From: Microbacterium croceum
GTDB taxonomy: Bacteria > Actinomycetota > Actinomycetes > Actinomycetales > Microbacteriaceae
Direction of reading: 5' to 3'
NCBI RefSeq assembly: GCF_023091245.1
Contig: NZ_JAHWXN010000001.1
Span: 1,860,001-1,924,000, forward strand
Length of the DNA: 64,000 bases
Notes under the pieces: generated by a model
The model's input: the letters and a program-made list of their open reading frames with translations, nothing else
Databases searched by the model: none
What the model was told of the DNA's origin: nothing
Part shown: positions 43,537 to 52,335 of the stretch, in pieces
How the letters are laid out: each line of letters begins with the position of its first letter
Numbering within the stretch: the stretch's first letter is position 1
Program-made: the position numbers and the translations under genes

Positions 43537-44229
43537 ATGAGTATGTTGAACCGACCAGCGAACAGCGCCGACAGCGGCGAGATCGTCGCGTCGATGCGCG
43601 ACTACGAGAGCGCACAGAAGACGGTGTCGAAGCTGATCGCCGCGGAGGTTCCTGCCAGGGACATCGCGATCGTCGGGCAGAGCGTGCGCACCGTGGAGCG
43701 CGTCACCGGAAAGCTCGGCTACGCCGCCGCTGCACGCTCGGGCGCCGTCAACGGCGTGCTGATCGGACTCTTCCTCTCCGCCATCCTGGTGCTCGGCAAC
43801 CCTGAGGTGCCGATCCAGCTCTTCGTGGGCTTCGTCTTCATCGGTGTCGCCGTCGGCATGCTGTTGAGCCTGATCACCTACGCGATCGTGCGTCGACGTC
43901 GCGACTTCGCGAGCATCACGCAGTTCGCCGCCGACCACTACGAGGTCACCGTGATGCCCGCGTCGCTGGCCAAGGCGCGGCAGGCGATCGGTGCGGCACG
44001 GCCGGAACCGACGCGCCCTCCGGTCAACCTCGACGAGCCGCCGCGGTACGGCGAGCGGATCGTGCCCGTCGGTGCCGCTCCGGCCCAGCCCGTTTCCGCG
44101 ACCGCAGGCGAGCCGGTCATCCCGCCCCGCCCGGCGGATCCGGTCGATGCACCCGCCGAGCCCTCCGCGCAGTCGTCGGACGACGCGCCGTCGGCCGATC
44201 CGGACGCGGCATCGAGCGAAACACGATGA
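43537..44229 (+). CDS. General-stress-protein 17M-like membrane protein
   Basis: 230 residues. The N-terminal part (about 14-65; IVASMRDYESAQKTVSKLI, VPARDIAIVGQSVRTVERV) matches the YflT/GSP17M-like domain. Two helices follow (about 76-95 and 103-120), then the conserved FASITQFAADHYEVTV and a Pro/Ala-rich tail from about 150. The ATG at 43537 was taken because it begins the domain; there is no clear ribosome-binding site. The stop overlaps the next ATG (ATGA). Confidence 0.78.
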   Translation: MSMLNRPANSADSGEIVASMRDYESAQKTVSKLIAAEVPARDIAIVGQSVRTVERVTGKLGYAAAARSGAVNGVLIGLFLSAILVLGNPEVPIQLFVGFVFIGVAVGMLLSLITYAIVRRRRDFASITQFAADHYEVTVMPASLAKARQAIGAARPEPTRPPVNLDEPPRYGERIVPVGAAPAQPVSATAGEPVIPPRPADPVDAPAEPSAQSSDDAPSADPDAASSETR

Positions 44230-44834
44230 CGTCGCCTTCCGAGCCGCAGCAGCCCGGAGCCATCCCGCCCGCTCCGCCCGCGCACCCGCCTCTTCCGCAG
44301 GCGCCCGCCGCAGCAGCCCCTCCGTACCCGCCGGCGGTGCATCCGGCACCCCCGTACCCGACGCCCGGGTACCAGGCGGCGCCTCCGGCTGCCGGCTTCC
44401 CGGTTCCCGGCCCCGGCTATCCGGCCGTCGCGCCCGCCGCGCCGCCGCGCGGTCTGCTGCCGTGGGTCCTCGGATTCCTGATCGTCATGCCGTTCCCGTT
44501 CGTGGGTGGGATCGCCTCGGGCATCGCGATGGCCGTCAGCGGCGGAGCGTCTCGCCGCGCCGGCGGCGTCGCTCGCGAGAACGCCCGCGCGGCGCTCAAC
44601 TGGGGGCTCACGTACCTGTTGATCTCCACGTCGCTCATCGTGCTGCACTTCGTCATCCTGTTCGCCCTCACCGCCGACAGCCCCGCCACCGGGTTCTACC
44701 CGATCGGCATCCCGTTGACGATCTATGCCGCGATCTCGCTCCTTCACCTGGTCCTCGTCATCGTCGGCACGATCCGGTCCTCGTCGGGCACGGTCATGCG
44801 CGTGCCGTTCGCGATCCCGTTCGTTCGCGCGTGA
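44226..44834 (+). CDS. DUF4870-like membrane protein with proline-rich N-terminus
   Basis: 202 residues. The first 75 are Pro/Ala/Tyr-rich (repeated PPYP and PGY units) and probably flexible. Three or four helices follow (about 78-100, 125-145, 155-180), with ENARAALNWGLTYLL, which resembles the DUF4870 signature. It is coupled to both neighbours by four-base overlaps. Function unknown; Rv1233c in mycobacteria occupies the same position. Confidence 0.7.
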   Translation: MTSPSEPQQPGAIPPAPPAHPPLPQAPAAAAPPYPPAVHPAPPYPTPGYQAAPPAAGFPVPGPGYPAVAPAAPPRGLLPWVLGFLIVMPFPFVGGIASGIAMAVSGGASRRAGGVARENARAALNWGLTYLLISTSLIVLHFVILFALTADSPATGFYPIGIPLTIYAAISLLHLVLVIVGTIRSSSGTVMRVPFAIPFVRA

Positions 44835-45484
44835 CGATTCGGATCCCCGTCGAGCTGCCCGCCGGTGCGGTGACGGTGACGGGTGACTGGACGGACGCGC
44901 GTGGCGGTGACGTCGTGATCATCGCCCACGGCGCCGGAGCGGGCAAGGATCATCCCTTCCTGGTCGGTCTCGCCGATGCGCTCGGCGCACAGGGCTTCTC
45001 GACCCTGCGATTCAACTTCCCCTACGTCGAGCAGGGACGACGGATGCCGGGGCCGGCCGCCCACGCCACCGCCACCTGGCGCGCCGTCGTCGGCTGGGTG
45101 CGCGCACAGGACCCCTCGGCGCGCGTCTGGGCGACGGGCAAGTCCTACGGCGGCCGCATGGCGTCGATGGCGGTCGCCGAAGGACTCGTCGTCGACGGGC
45201 TCGCGTACCTCGGCTATCCGCTGCACGCACCGGGCAAGCCCGAGAAGCCGCGCGCCGAGCATCTGCCGGCGATCGCGATCCCTCAGCTGTTCCTCGAGGG
45301 CACGAACGATCCGTTCATCCAGCCGCTGGAGCAGTTCGAGGCGGTCGTCGACGCCTGTCAGAACGCGAGAGTGGTCTGGACAGACGGCGGCGGGCACTCC
45401 TTCGAGGTGAAGGGACACAAGCGACCCGCCGCCGAGGTCGGGGCATCGTTGGCCCCGGCGATGGCCGAGTTCATCGGCGGCTGA
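44831..45484 (+). CDS. Alpha/beta-hydrolase of the KANL3/Tex30 type
   Basis: 217 residues. VVIIAHGAGAGKDHPFLVGLADAL (oxyanion region), the nucleophile elbow GKSYGGRM (Ser in place of the usual G-x-S-x-G centre), LEGTNDPF with the acid residue and GGGHSFE with the histidine give a complete triad. The family is widespread and its substrates are unknown. The GTG start overlaps the previous stop (GTGA). It ends 30 bases from the convergent aminopeptidase stop. Confidence 0.85.
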   Translation: MTIRIPVELPAGAVTVTGDWTDARGGDVVIIAHGAGAGKDHPFLVGLADALGAQGFSTLRFNFPYVEQGRRMPGPAAHATATWRAVVGWVRAQDPSARVWATGKSYGGRMASMAVAEGLVVDGLAYLGYPLHAPGKPEKPRAEHLPAIAIPQLFLEGTNDPFIQPLEQFEAVVDACQNARVVWTDGGGHSFEVKGHKRPAAEVGASLAPAMAEFIGG

Positions 45485-45514
45485 GGCTCAACGGGCGCAG
45501 CGGTCGGGCGGGCG

Positions 45515-46924
45515 TCAGCCCTGGACGCGCGCGATCCAGGCCTCGACCTCGTCGGCCGTGCGGGGGATGCCCGCGGACAGGTTCACGGGGCCGTCTGCGG
45601 TCATCAGGATGTCGTCCTCGATGCGCACGCCGATGCCGCGCAGGTCGACCGGCACCGTGAGATCGTCGATCTGGAAGTACAGGCCGGGCTCGATCGTGAA
45701 CACCATGCCCGGGGCGAGGATGCCGTCGTAGTACATCTCGCGGCGGGCCTGAGCGCAGTCGTGCACGTCGATGCCGAGGTGGTGCGAGGTGCCGTGGACC
45801 ATGTAGCGGCGGTGCTGGCCGCCGGCGTCCGCGTCGAGAGCCTCTTCCGCCGTCACGGGCAACAGACCCCACTCGGCGACGCGCTCGGCGATGACCTTCA
45901 TCGCGGCGCCGTGCACATCGCGGAACCGCACACCGACCTGAGCAGCGGCGAAAGCGGCATCGGCCGCCTCGCGAACGGTCTCGTAGACCCGGCGCTGCAC
46001 CTCGGTGAAGGTACCGGAGACCGGGAGCGTCCGGGTGATGTCGGCCGTGTACAGGCTGTCGGCCTCGGCACCCGCGTCCACCAGGATCAGATCACCCGGG
46101 ACGACGGTGCCGTCGTTGCGCGTCCAGTGCAGGTAGCAGGCGTGCGGTCCGGAGGCGGCGATGGTGTCGTAGCCCTCACCGTTGCCGTCTTCGCGCGCGC
46201 GACGGTGGAACACGCCCTCCACGACGCGTTCGCCGCGGGCATGCGCGACGGCGGAGGGGAGCTCGCGGATGATGTCGTCGAATCCGGCGGCCGTGATCTC
46301 CACAGCCTTGCGCATCTCGGCGATCTCGAAGTCGTCCTTGATCAGACGCAGCTCGGAGACGGCGCGGGTCAGCTCCTCGTCATCGTCGAGGATCAGCTCG
46401 CCGTCGACGGGCAGGAAGGCGGAGAGATGGTCGGTGGCGATGTCGAGGTCGGCGGCGACCCCCGCCAGGGACGGGCGCGGGCCGATCCAGAACTCTCCGA
46501 CGGTTGCGTCCGCATAGAACTCGGTCGTCGTGCGGTCGGCACGTTCGCGGAAGTACAGGGTCACCTCGTGTGCGCCGTCGACCGGTTCGAAGACCAGGAT
46601 CGAGTCGGGCTCCGCATCCGATCCCCAGCCGGTGAGGTGGGCGAACGCGGAATGGGCGCGGAAGACGTAGTCGGTGTCGTTGCTGCGCTGCTTGAGCGAG
46701 CCGGCGGGGATCACGAGGCGTTTGCCGGGGAAGGCGTCGGAGAGAGCGGCGCGGCGAGCAGCGGCGAACGAGGCCTGGGGGCGCGGCGCGGGAAGGGTCT
46801 CGGGGCGTTCCGCCCACCCGGTGGAGATCGTGTCCAGGAAGCCGCGGGGGAAGGGCTGCTTGCGGTTCGTGGTGCTGTTCTCGACGGCGGGCTCTGCGAT
46901 CGTGTCGCGTTCTGCGGTGCTCAT
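45515..46924 (-). CDS. pepP: Xaa-Pro aminopeptidase (aminopeptidase P, M24B)
   Basis: 469 residues. The N-terminal creatinase-like domain (about 45-190; RLVIPAGSLKQRSNDTDYVFR) precedes the pita-bread domain with the dinuclear metal ligands in LVDAGAEADSLYTADITRT, GTSHHLGIDVHD, FTIEPGLY and GVRIEDDIL. It cleaves N-terminal residues preceding proline. Cytoplasmic. The ATG at 46924 is preceded by GGAGGG directly and by CAGACT further up. Confidence 0.93.
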   Translation of the reverse strand: MSTAERDTIAEPAVENSTTNRKQPFPRGFLDTISTGWAERPETLPAPRPQASFAAARRAALSDAFPGKRLVIPAGSLKQRSNDTDYVFRAHSAFAHLTGWGSDAEPDSILVFEPVDGAHEVTLYFRERADRTTTEFYADATVGEFWIGPRPSLAGVAADLDIATDHLSAFLPVDGELILDDDEELTRAVSELRLIKDDFEIAEMRKAVEITAAGFDDIIRELPSAVAHARGERVVEGVFHRRAREDGNGEGYDTIAASGPHACYLHWTRNDGTVVPGDLILVDAGAEADSLYTADITRTLPVSGTFTEVQRRVYETVREAADAAFAAAQVGVRFRDVHGAAMKVIAERVAEWGLLPVTAEEALDADAGGQHRRYMVHGTSHHLGIDVHDCAQARREMYYDGILAPGMVFTIEPGLYFQIDDLTVPVDLRGIGVRIEDDILMTADGPVNLSAGIPRTADEVEAWIARVQG

Positions 46925-46961
46925 CCCTCCAGTCTGTCACCTGCGGCTCGAGCCCGGGAGC

Positions 46962-47984
46962 TCAGCCGGCGGGCTCGAGCTGGACCACGAGCGCGCGGTG
47001 GTCGCTGCCACCGGCGTCGTCGAGGACGACCGATCCGGAGGGGGTCCAGTTGGCGGAGGCCATGACATGGTCGATGGGTGCTCCTGCGAGCGCGGGGAGC
47101 GAGCTCGGCCAGGTGCCGGTGAGGCCGTTGCCGGTGCGGGACGCGACATCGCGGCAGTAGCCCATGTCGCCGCCGTCGACGCCGAGCGATGCCATGTGGT
47201 CGATCGTCGCATTGAAGTCGCCCGCGAGGATGACGTCACCGGCGGGGCACTGATCGGCGATCCACTGCAGGTCGGAGCGCCACTGCTGCATCTCCTCCAT
47301 GCGGGGGGCGACGGCATGCACGGCGACGATCGTGGGGCCGCTGCCGTCGATCGGCATCAGCACGACGCTCGGCACGGAACCGGTGTTGCTGGAGCCGTCT
47401 TCGGACGACTGGATGACCGAGTACTCACCGAGTTCGGGGGAGACCAGCACCGTGGTCTGCCAGGACTGCGGACCATTGGGAACGTCCGGCCGGAACTGCA
47501 CATGGTGCACCCACATGGGGTGTCCCTGCTCGCGCAACATGATCGCGATGCGCTCGCCGACCGCCTCGGTCGTCTCGGGGAGGGCGACGATGTCAGCGCC
47601 CTGATCCAGGATTCGCTGCGCGATGGTCTCGGCGGAGACCGCCTCGCCCGCCGTGTTCCAGGTGAGCACGCGCACGCTGCTGTCGGTCTTCTCCGGGAGC
47701 GCCGTGGTGCCGAAGCCGCGCATGGCGCCGATGATCCCGGTGGCACCGGCGCCGAGGAGGGCGACGATCAGCACGGAGGCGGCGAACCCCCGAAGGGGAC
47801 GGATGAACAGCAGCAGCAGTGCGAGCACGGCGACGACGAGGAAGGCGCCCAGCACCAGGCCTCTGGCCGACACCAGCTGCGTGAACGGATAGGTCTGCTC
47901 CAGCCGGAAGAACTGCGGCCACACGACGATCGCCGCGGCGATCGCGAGCAGCACGGTGAACAGAATCCCCAGTAGTCGAAGCAT
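46962..47984 (-). CDS. Membrane-anchored endonuclease/exonuclease/phosphatase family protein
   Basis: 340 residues. Three N-terminal helices (about 3-22, 40-62, 68-88) are followed by an EEP domain (about 102-340) with VRVLTWNTAG, the Glu in ALPETTE, VHAVAPR, AGDFNATIDH, PIDHVMAS and SDHRALVV. All catalytic residues of the fold are present. The domain probably lies outside the membrane. Substrates in this group may be phospholipids or nucleotides. The ATG at 47984 has a TACGCT box seven bases upstream; leaderless type. It is divergent from the PHP gene. Confidence 0.87.
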   Translation of the reverse strand: MLRLLGILFTVLLAIAAAIVVWPQFFRLEQTYPFTQLVSARGLVLGAFLVVAVLALLLLFIRPLRGFAASVLIVALLGAGATGIIGAMRGFGTTALPEKTDSSVRVLTWNTAGEAVSAETIAQRILDQGADIVALPETTEAVGERIAIMLREQGHPMWVHHVQFRPDVPNGPQSWQTTVLVSPELGEYSVIQSSEDGSSNTGSVPSVVLMPIDGSGPTIVAVHAVAPRMEEMQQWRSDLQWIADQCPAGDVILAGDFNATIDHMASLGVDGGDMGYCRDVASRTGNGLTGTWPSSLPALAGAPIDHVMASANWTPSGSVVLDDAGGSDHRALVVQLEPAG

Positions 47985-47991
47985 CCCGACA

Positions 47992-47997
47992 AGCGTA
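47992..47997 (-). promoter_or_regulatory. -10 box for the EEP-family gene
   Basis: Minus-strand TACGCT, seven bases (TGTCGGG), then ATG at 47984. Confidence 0.45.
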
Positions 47998-48061
47998 GAA
48001 GAGCAGGCTGTGAAGTCCCTGCCCCGGTGGTGCGTGCGCGACCGCGACCCGCTCTGCTCGG

Positions 48062-48067
48062 TACGCT
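48062..48067 (+). promoter_or_regulatory. -10 box for the PHP gene
   Basis: TACGCT, six bases (CGAAGG), then ATG at 48074; leaderless type. Confidence 0.5.
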
Positions 48068-48073
48068 CGAAGG

Positions 48074-48949
48074 ATGGCCGATCATGACCCCCTCAGGTTC
48101 GCGAGTCCCGCAGACCTGCACCTGCACTCCCACCATTCCGATGGCACGGAGACGCCGGCCGAGGTGATGCGTCAGGCGCACGCGCACGGGGTGCGCACCG
48201 CCGCTCTCACCGACCACGATCGCACCTCCGGGTGGGATGAGGCGGGCCGTGCCGCCGTCGCTCTGGGCATGACCTTCATCCCCGGCATGGAGCTCTCGGC
48301 CAAGCACGAGTGGCGCAGCGTGCATGTGCTCGGCTACCTGTTCGATCCCGACGATGTCGCGCTGAACGCGGAGACCGCCCGGATCCGCGACGACCGGATC
48401 GGACGCGCTGAGCGGATCGTGCGCCACATCGGACGCGACTACGACCTGCACTGGAGCGATGTGGTCGCCCAGACCGTCGCGGATGCCACGGTCGGCCGCC
48501 CGCACATCGCCGACGCGCTGGTCGCGCGCGGCATCGTTCGCGATCGGACCGAGGCTTTCGACGGCATCCTGCACCCGCGTGCGGGCTACTACGAGCCCCA
48601 CTATGCGCCGGATCCGCTCACAGCCGTACGACTGATCACTGACGCCGGGGGAGTGGCCGTGATCGCCCACCCGGCGACGTCGGGCCGTGATCGCATGATG
48701 CCGGTGTCCTTCATCGAGCAGCTGATCGCCGCGGGTCTCGGCGGATTCGAGATCGATCATCGCGAGAACACCGCTGCGGGCAAGAAGCTGTTGCACGAGA
48801 TCGCGACGGCGCACGATCTCATCGTGACGGGCTCGAGCGACTACCACGGCAGTGGCAAGCCCAATCGCCCCGGTGAGAACACCACCTCCGAGGAGATGGT
48901 CGCCCGTCTCATCGCACGCGCGAGCGGCGCGGAACCGCGATACCCCTGA
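48074..48949 (+). CDS. PHP-domain phosphoesterase (TrpH/YciV type)
   Basis: 291 residues. The metal-binding motifs are DLHLHSHHSDGT, LTDHDRTSGWDEA, FIPGMELSAKHEWRSVHVLGY, GVAVIAHPATSG and GSSDYHG, the full PHP set. Relatives hydrolyse 3',5'-nucleoside bisphosphates or act as 5'-3' RNA exonucleases. Length is normal. It starts from a leaderless-type promoter divergent from the EEP gene and ends 67 bases before the DUF817 gene. Confidence 0.9.
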   Translation: MADHDPLRFASPADLHLHSHHSDGTETPAEVMRQAHAHGVRTAALTDHDRTSGWDEAGRAAVALGMTFIPGMELSAKHEWRSVHVLGYLFDPDDVALNAETARIRDDRIGRAERIVRHIGRDYDLHWSDVVAQTVADATVGRPHIADALVARGIVRDRTEAFDGILHPRAGYYEPHYAPDPLTAVRLITDAGGVAVIAHPATSGRDRMMPVSFIEQLIAAGLGGFEIDHRENTAAGKKLLHEIATAHDLIVTGSSDYHGSGKPNRPGENTTSEEMVARLIARASGAEPRYP

Positions 48950-49016
48950 CGCGTGCCGGGCATTCTGTCGGGATACTCCCGGCACATTCGCCAGCGGTGT
49001 TGATACCTTCCTCCGC

Positions 49017-50000
49017 ATGCGTCAAGCGACTTCTGTGGAGCGCCGCGTCGATGCGTTCGCTCATCGTCTGCTGCAGGAGGCTCCCGCCGACGGCATCCGT
49101 GCCGCTCTCGTCGAGGTCGCGGTGTTCCTCCTCAAGCAGGCGTGGGCCTGCATCTTCGGGGCCGCCCTCCTCGTCGTGATCGTGGCGGCGCGGCTCTGGT
49201 ATCCCGACGACGCGGTGATCGCGCGCAACGACGCTCTGACGATCGCGGCCGTGACCATTCAGATCGGCATGCTCGTGTTCCGGCTGGAGAGCGGCCGCGA
49301 ACTCTGGGTGATCGTGCTGTTCCACCTCACAGGCACGGCGATGGAGCTGTTCAAGACCGACGTCGGCTCGTGGATGTATGCGGCGGACGGCATCCTCCGC
49401 ATCGGAGGGGTACCCCTGTTCAGCGGGTTCATGTACGCCGCGGTCGGCTCGTACATGGTGCGCGTCCATCGACTCTTCGATCTGGGCTTCACGCGCTACC
49501 CCCGTCGGCTGCTGACCTCGGTGGTCGCGCTGGCGATCTATGCGAACTTCTTCACGCATCACTACTGGTGGGATGCCCGCTGGGTGCTGCTCGCGGCCGT
49601 CGTGCTGCTGTGGATGCCCACCGTGATGCATGCGCGGGTCTGGCGCCGGACGCTCCGGCTGCCGCTGCTGGCGGTCTTCGCGGGAGTGTCTGTGTTCATC
49701 TACCTGGCGGAGAACATCGGCACCTGGGCGGGTGCGTGGATGTACCCGGATCAGGCGGACGGCTGGCAGCCGGTGTCGGCCAGCAAGCTCGTGTCATGGT
49801 TCCTGCTGATGATCATCTCGGTGGTGCTGGTCACCTGGGTCTACCCGCCGCGTCCACCCGGGATGACGGCGGGGGCGGATGCCGCTGTCGCAGCATCCGC
49901 CCCCGCCGAGATCGATCAGGCGCCGGCCGGAGCCGTTCCTCCGCCCGAGCCGCCGCGGCGGCGACGACGACGACGGGCCGGAGCCGGCTTGCCGTCGTGA
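49017..50000 (+). CDS. DUF817 family membrane protein with an unusual Arg-rich tail
   Basis: 327 residues with about eight helices (from about 45 to 280) and the family pattern FHLTGTAMELFKTDVGSWMY and NIGTWAGAWMYPDQADGW. Function unknown. After the last helix (LVSWFLLMIISVVLVTWVYPPRP) the chain continues for about 40 residues, including PPPEPPRRRRRRRAGAG. This tail is encoded through the helicase terminator and 85 bases antisense to the 3' end of the convergent helicase gene. The ATG at 49017 was taken as the first that begins the basic head MRQATSVERRV; the ribosome-binding site is poor. Confidence 0.8.
   Translation: MRQATSVERRVDAFAHRLLQEAPADGIRAALVEVAVFLLKQAWACIFGAALLVVIVAARLWYPDDAVIARNDALTIAAVTIQIGMLVFRLESGRELWVIVLFHLTGTAMELFKTDVGSWMYAADGILRIGGVPLFSGFMYAAVGSYMVRVHRLFDLGFTRYPRRLLTSVVALAIYANFFTHHYWWDARWVLLAAVVLLWMPTVMHARVWRRTLRLPLLAVFAGVSVFIYLAENIGTWAGAWMYPDQADGWQPVSASKLVSWFLLMIISVVLVTWVYPPRPPGMTAGADAAVAASAPAEIDQAPAGAVPPPEPPRRRRRRRAGAGLPS
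49869..49906 (-). terminator. Terminator of the RhlE-type helicase gene, inside DUF817
   Basis: GCGGGGGCGGATGC and GCATCCGCCCCCGC are exact complements over 14 bases with a 10-base loop. It sits 10 bases past the minus-strand helicase stop at 49916 and within the plus-strand DUF817 reading frame. Confidence 0.8.
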
Positions 50001-51427
50001 TGCTCCTTGCCCGCGCCGTCGTGCGTGCCGGCACCCTCGGCGCTGCGGTCGACAGGCGCGGTCTGCGCGTCGGCTCCCGACGGCTGCTCCGCACCTTCGG
50101 CGAAGGTCGAGCCGACCGGGGCTGAGCCCCGACGGCGACGGCGGCGGCGGGTGCCGCCCTCTTCCGTGCCTTCGGCGGCGGCATCCGCGGCACGCTCGGG
50201 GCGACGTGTGCGCTCCGTCTTCACCGACTGGGTCTTCGGTGCGGTCGTGAGACGGCCCTTGGTGCCCTGGGGGATGTCGAGGTCGGAGTACAGGTGCGGG
50301 CTCGACGAGTAGGTCTCGACGGGCTCCGGCTGGCCGAACTCGAGCGCGCGGTTGATGAGGGCCCACTTGTGCAGGTCCTCCCAGTCGACGAAGGTGACGG
50401 CGATGCCGGTCTTGCCCGCGCGACCGGTGCGTCCGGCGCGGTGCAGGTAGGTCTTGTCCTCGTCCGGGATCGTGTGGTTGATGACGTGGGTGACATCGTC
50501 GACGTCGATGCCACGCGCCGCGACATCGGTCGCGACGAGGACATCGCGCTTGCCCGCCTTGAAGGCGGCCATCGAGCGTTCGCGCTGATCCTGGCCCATG
50601 TCGCCATGCACACCGCCGACGTTGAAGCCGCGGTCGCTCAACTCATCGACCAGGCGCTGTGCAGCCCGCTTGGTGCGGGTGAAGATCACGGTCTTGCCGC
50701 GGCCCTCGGCCTGGAGGATGCGCGCGATGACCTCGTCCTTGTCCAGGGAGTGCGCGCGGTACACCAGGTGCTTGATGTTCGCCTGCGTGAGGCCCTCGTC
50801 CGGGTCGCTTGCGCGGATGTGGATCGGATTGTTCATGAAGCGGCGCGCGAGCGCCACGATCGGCCCGGGCATGGTCGCCGAGAAGAGCTGCGTGTGGCGC
50901 ACGGCGGGCACCTTCTGGAAGATCTTCTCGATGTCGGCGAGGAAGCCGAGGTCGAGCATCTTGTCGGCCTCGTCGAGCACGACCTCGGTCGCGTTCGACA
51001 GGTCGAGCAGACGCTGCCCTGCGAGGTCGATCAGACGACCCGGCGTACCGACCACGATCTGCGCGCCGGCCTTGAGCTGGTCGATCTGGCCCTCGTACGC
51101 CTTGCCACCGTAGATCGCGACGACGCTGGTGGAACGGTTGCTCGTGAGCAGGTCGATGTCCTCGTACACCTGCACCGCGAGCTCGCGGGTCGGCACCACG
51201 ATGAGCGCCTTGACGCCGTGCTCGGGGTTCACACCGAGGCGCTGCACGACCGGGATGCCGAAACCGAAGGTCTTCCCGGTTCCGGTCTTGGCCTGTCCGA
51301 TGATGTCCTGGCCGGGCAGGCCGAGCGGAATGGTCTGCTCCTGGATGGGGAACGCGTCGACGATGCCCTTGGCGGCGAGTGCGTCGACGATGTCCTGATC
51401 GATACCGAGATCAGAGAAAGTTGTCAC
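49916..51427 (-). CDS. DEAD/DEAH-box RNA helicase, RhlE type
   Basis: 503 residues. The Q motif is in VDAFPIQEQTIPLGLPGQD, motif I is AKTGTGKT, Ia PTRELA, II DEAD, III SAT, V ATDVAARGIDVDDV and VI HRAGRTGRAG. The C-terminal tail (from about 375) is Arg/Gly/Ala-rich with two runs of seven arginines. It is the counterpart of Rv3211 (rhlE). The GTG at 51427 was chosen as the first start before TTFSDLGIDQ; no strong ribosome-binding site precedes it and an upstream frame to 51520 exists. The 194-base gap to the next gene holds a possible TATTGT -10 element for the divergent gene. Confidence 0.93.
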   Translation of the reverse strand: MTTFSDLGIDQDIVDALAAKGIVDAFPIQEQTIPLGLPGQDIIGQAKTGTGKTFGFGIPVVQRLGVNPEHGVKALIVVPTRELAVQVYEDIDLLTSNRSTSVVAIYGGKAYEGQIDQLKAGAQIVVGTPGRLIDLAGQRLLDLSNATEVVLDEADKMLDLGFLADIEKIFQKVPAVRHTQLFSATMPGPIVALARRFMNNPIHIRASDPDEGLTQANIKHLVYRAHSLDKDEVIARILQAEGRGKTVIFTRTKRAAQRLVDELSDRGFNVGGVHGDMGQDQRERSMAAFKAGKRDVLVATDVAARGIDVDDVTHVINHTIPDEDKTYLHRAGRTGRAGKTGIAVTFVDWEDLHKWALINRALEFGQPEPVETYSSSPHLYSDLDIPQGTKGRLTTAPKTQSVKTERTRRPERAADAAAEGTEEGGTRRRRRRRGSAPVGSTFAEGAEQPSGADAQTAPVDRSAEGAGTHDGAGKEHHDGKPAPARRRRRRRGGSGGGTAPAGA

Positions 51428-51621
51428 TTGTTCAATTGCCTGTCCGGCGATCGTTCGCAGATCACCACGTAAACGGATCCACGCCGTCTCTTGTGCCACA
51501 GGCGCGGGGGCCCGCTCCAACGGCGGGACACGCCCAGCCTACCCGAGCAGGTGCGAACAGCTGGTAGAGGTCGGCCACGCGGGTATTGTGAACGTCGTGG
51601 CGAACTGGGTAGGGAGTCCCC

Positions 51622-52335
51622 GTGGTTAAGTGGTTCTGGCAGCGCGATGCCGCCCCGCGGCGTGCGCTGACACTGCGCAGCCGAGGTGATCAGGGCGACG
51701 CGACCCGCGTCGACTTCGCGGAACTCGCCCCCGAGCTCCCGCGCTTCCTCGGGCAGGCGGCCTATCTGCAGCTCGGCTACTTCGAGACGCTCACGCGCCT
51801 CATCCGCGCCACACCGGAGCTCTCCGAGAAGGAGTCGCTCTCGCGGGCGGCCGGGGCCACGCTCACCAAGCACCGCGCGATCGTCGAGCTGATCGTCGAA
51901 AGCGGAGACGACCCGACGCAGTTGATGCTCCCGTTCCGGGAGAACCTCGACGCCTTCCGACGCAAGACGATCGGTGCGCGTCCCCGCGAGACCCTCCTCG
52001 CCGTCTACATCACCGCCGGCATGCTCGACGACTTCTATCTCGCCCTTGCGTCCAGCTACGGCGATGCGGGCCGTCGGGTCGCCGACATCCTGCGGGAGGA
52101 CGATGCGCGGCACGAGATCGTCGCGATCATCCAGGAGACGATCGAGAGCGATGAGGAGTGGCGTTCGCTGCTGTCGATGTGGGCGCGGCGTCTGGTCGGC
52201 GACACGATCCTGGTCTGCCGTTCCGCGCTGCGCCCGGAGTTCCTCGCGGCGGATGACGAGCGCATCGAACCCGTGTACACCGAGCTCATGGGCGCGCACG
52301 CGCGCCGGATGGACGCGATGGGGCTCGCCTCCTAG
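51622..52335 (+). CDS. Ferritin-like fold protein (MiaE/Rv3210c type)
   Basis: 237 residues, nearly all helical, with PRFLGQAAYLQLGYFETLTRLI and LREDDARHEIVAIIQETIESDEEW, which supply candidate Glu/His ligands of a di-iron site in the ferritin-like superfamily related to tRNA-hydroxylating MiaE. Metal binding is inferred. GTG start with AGGGAG 5 bases upstream. It lies between the RhlE helicase and the DUF3107 operon, as in mycobacteria. Its TAG stop shares the palindrome CTAG with the stop of the convergent gene. Confidence 0.75.
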   Translation: MVKWFWQRDAAPRRALTLRSRGDQGDATRVDFAELAPELPRFLGQAAYLQLGYFETLTRLIRATPELSEKESLSRAAGATLTKHRAIVELIVESGDDPTQLMLPFRENLDAFRRKTIGARPRETLLAVYITAGMLDDFYLALASSYGDAGRRVADILREDDARHEIVAIIQETIESDEEWRSLLSMWARRLVGDTILVCRSALRPEFLAADDERIEPVYTELMGAHARRMDAMGLAS

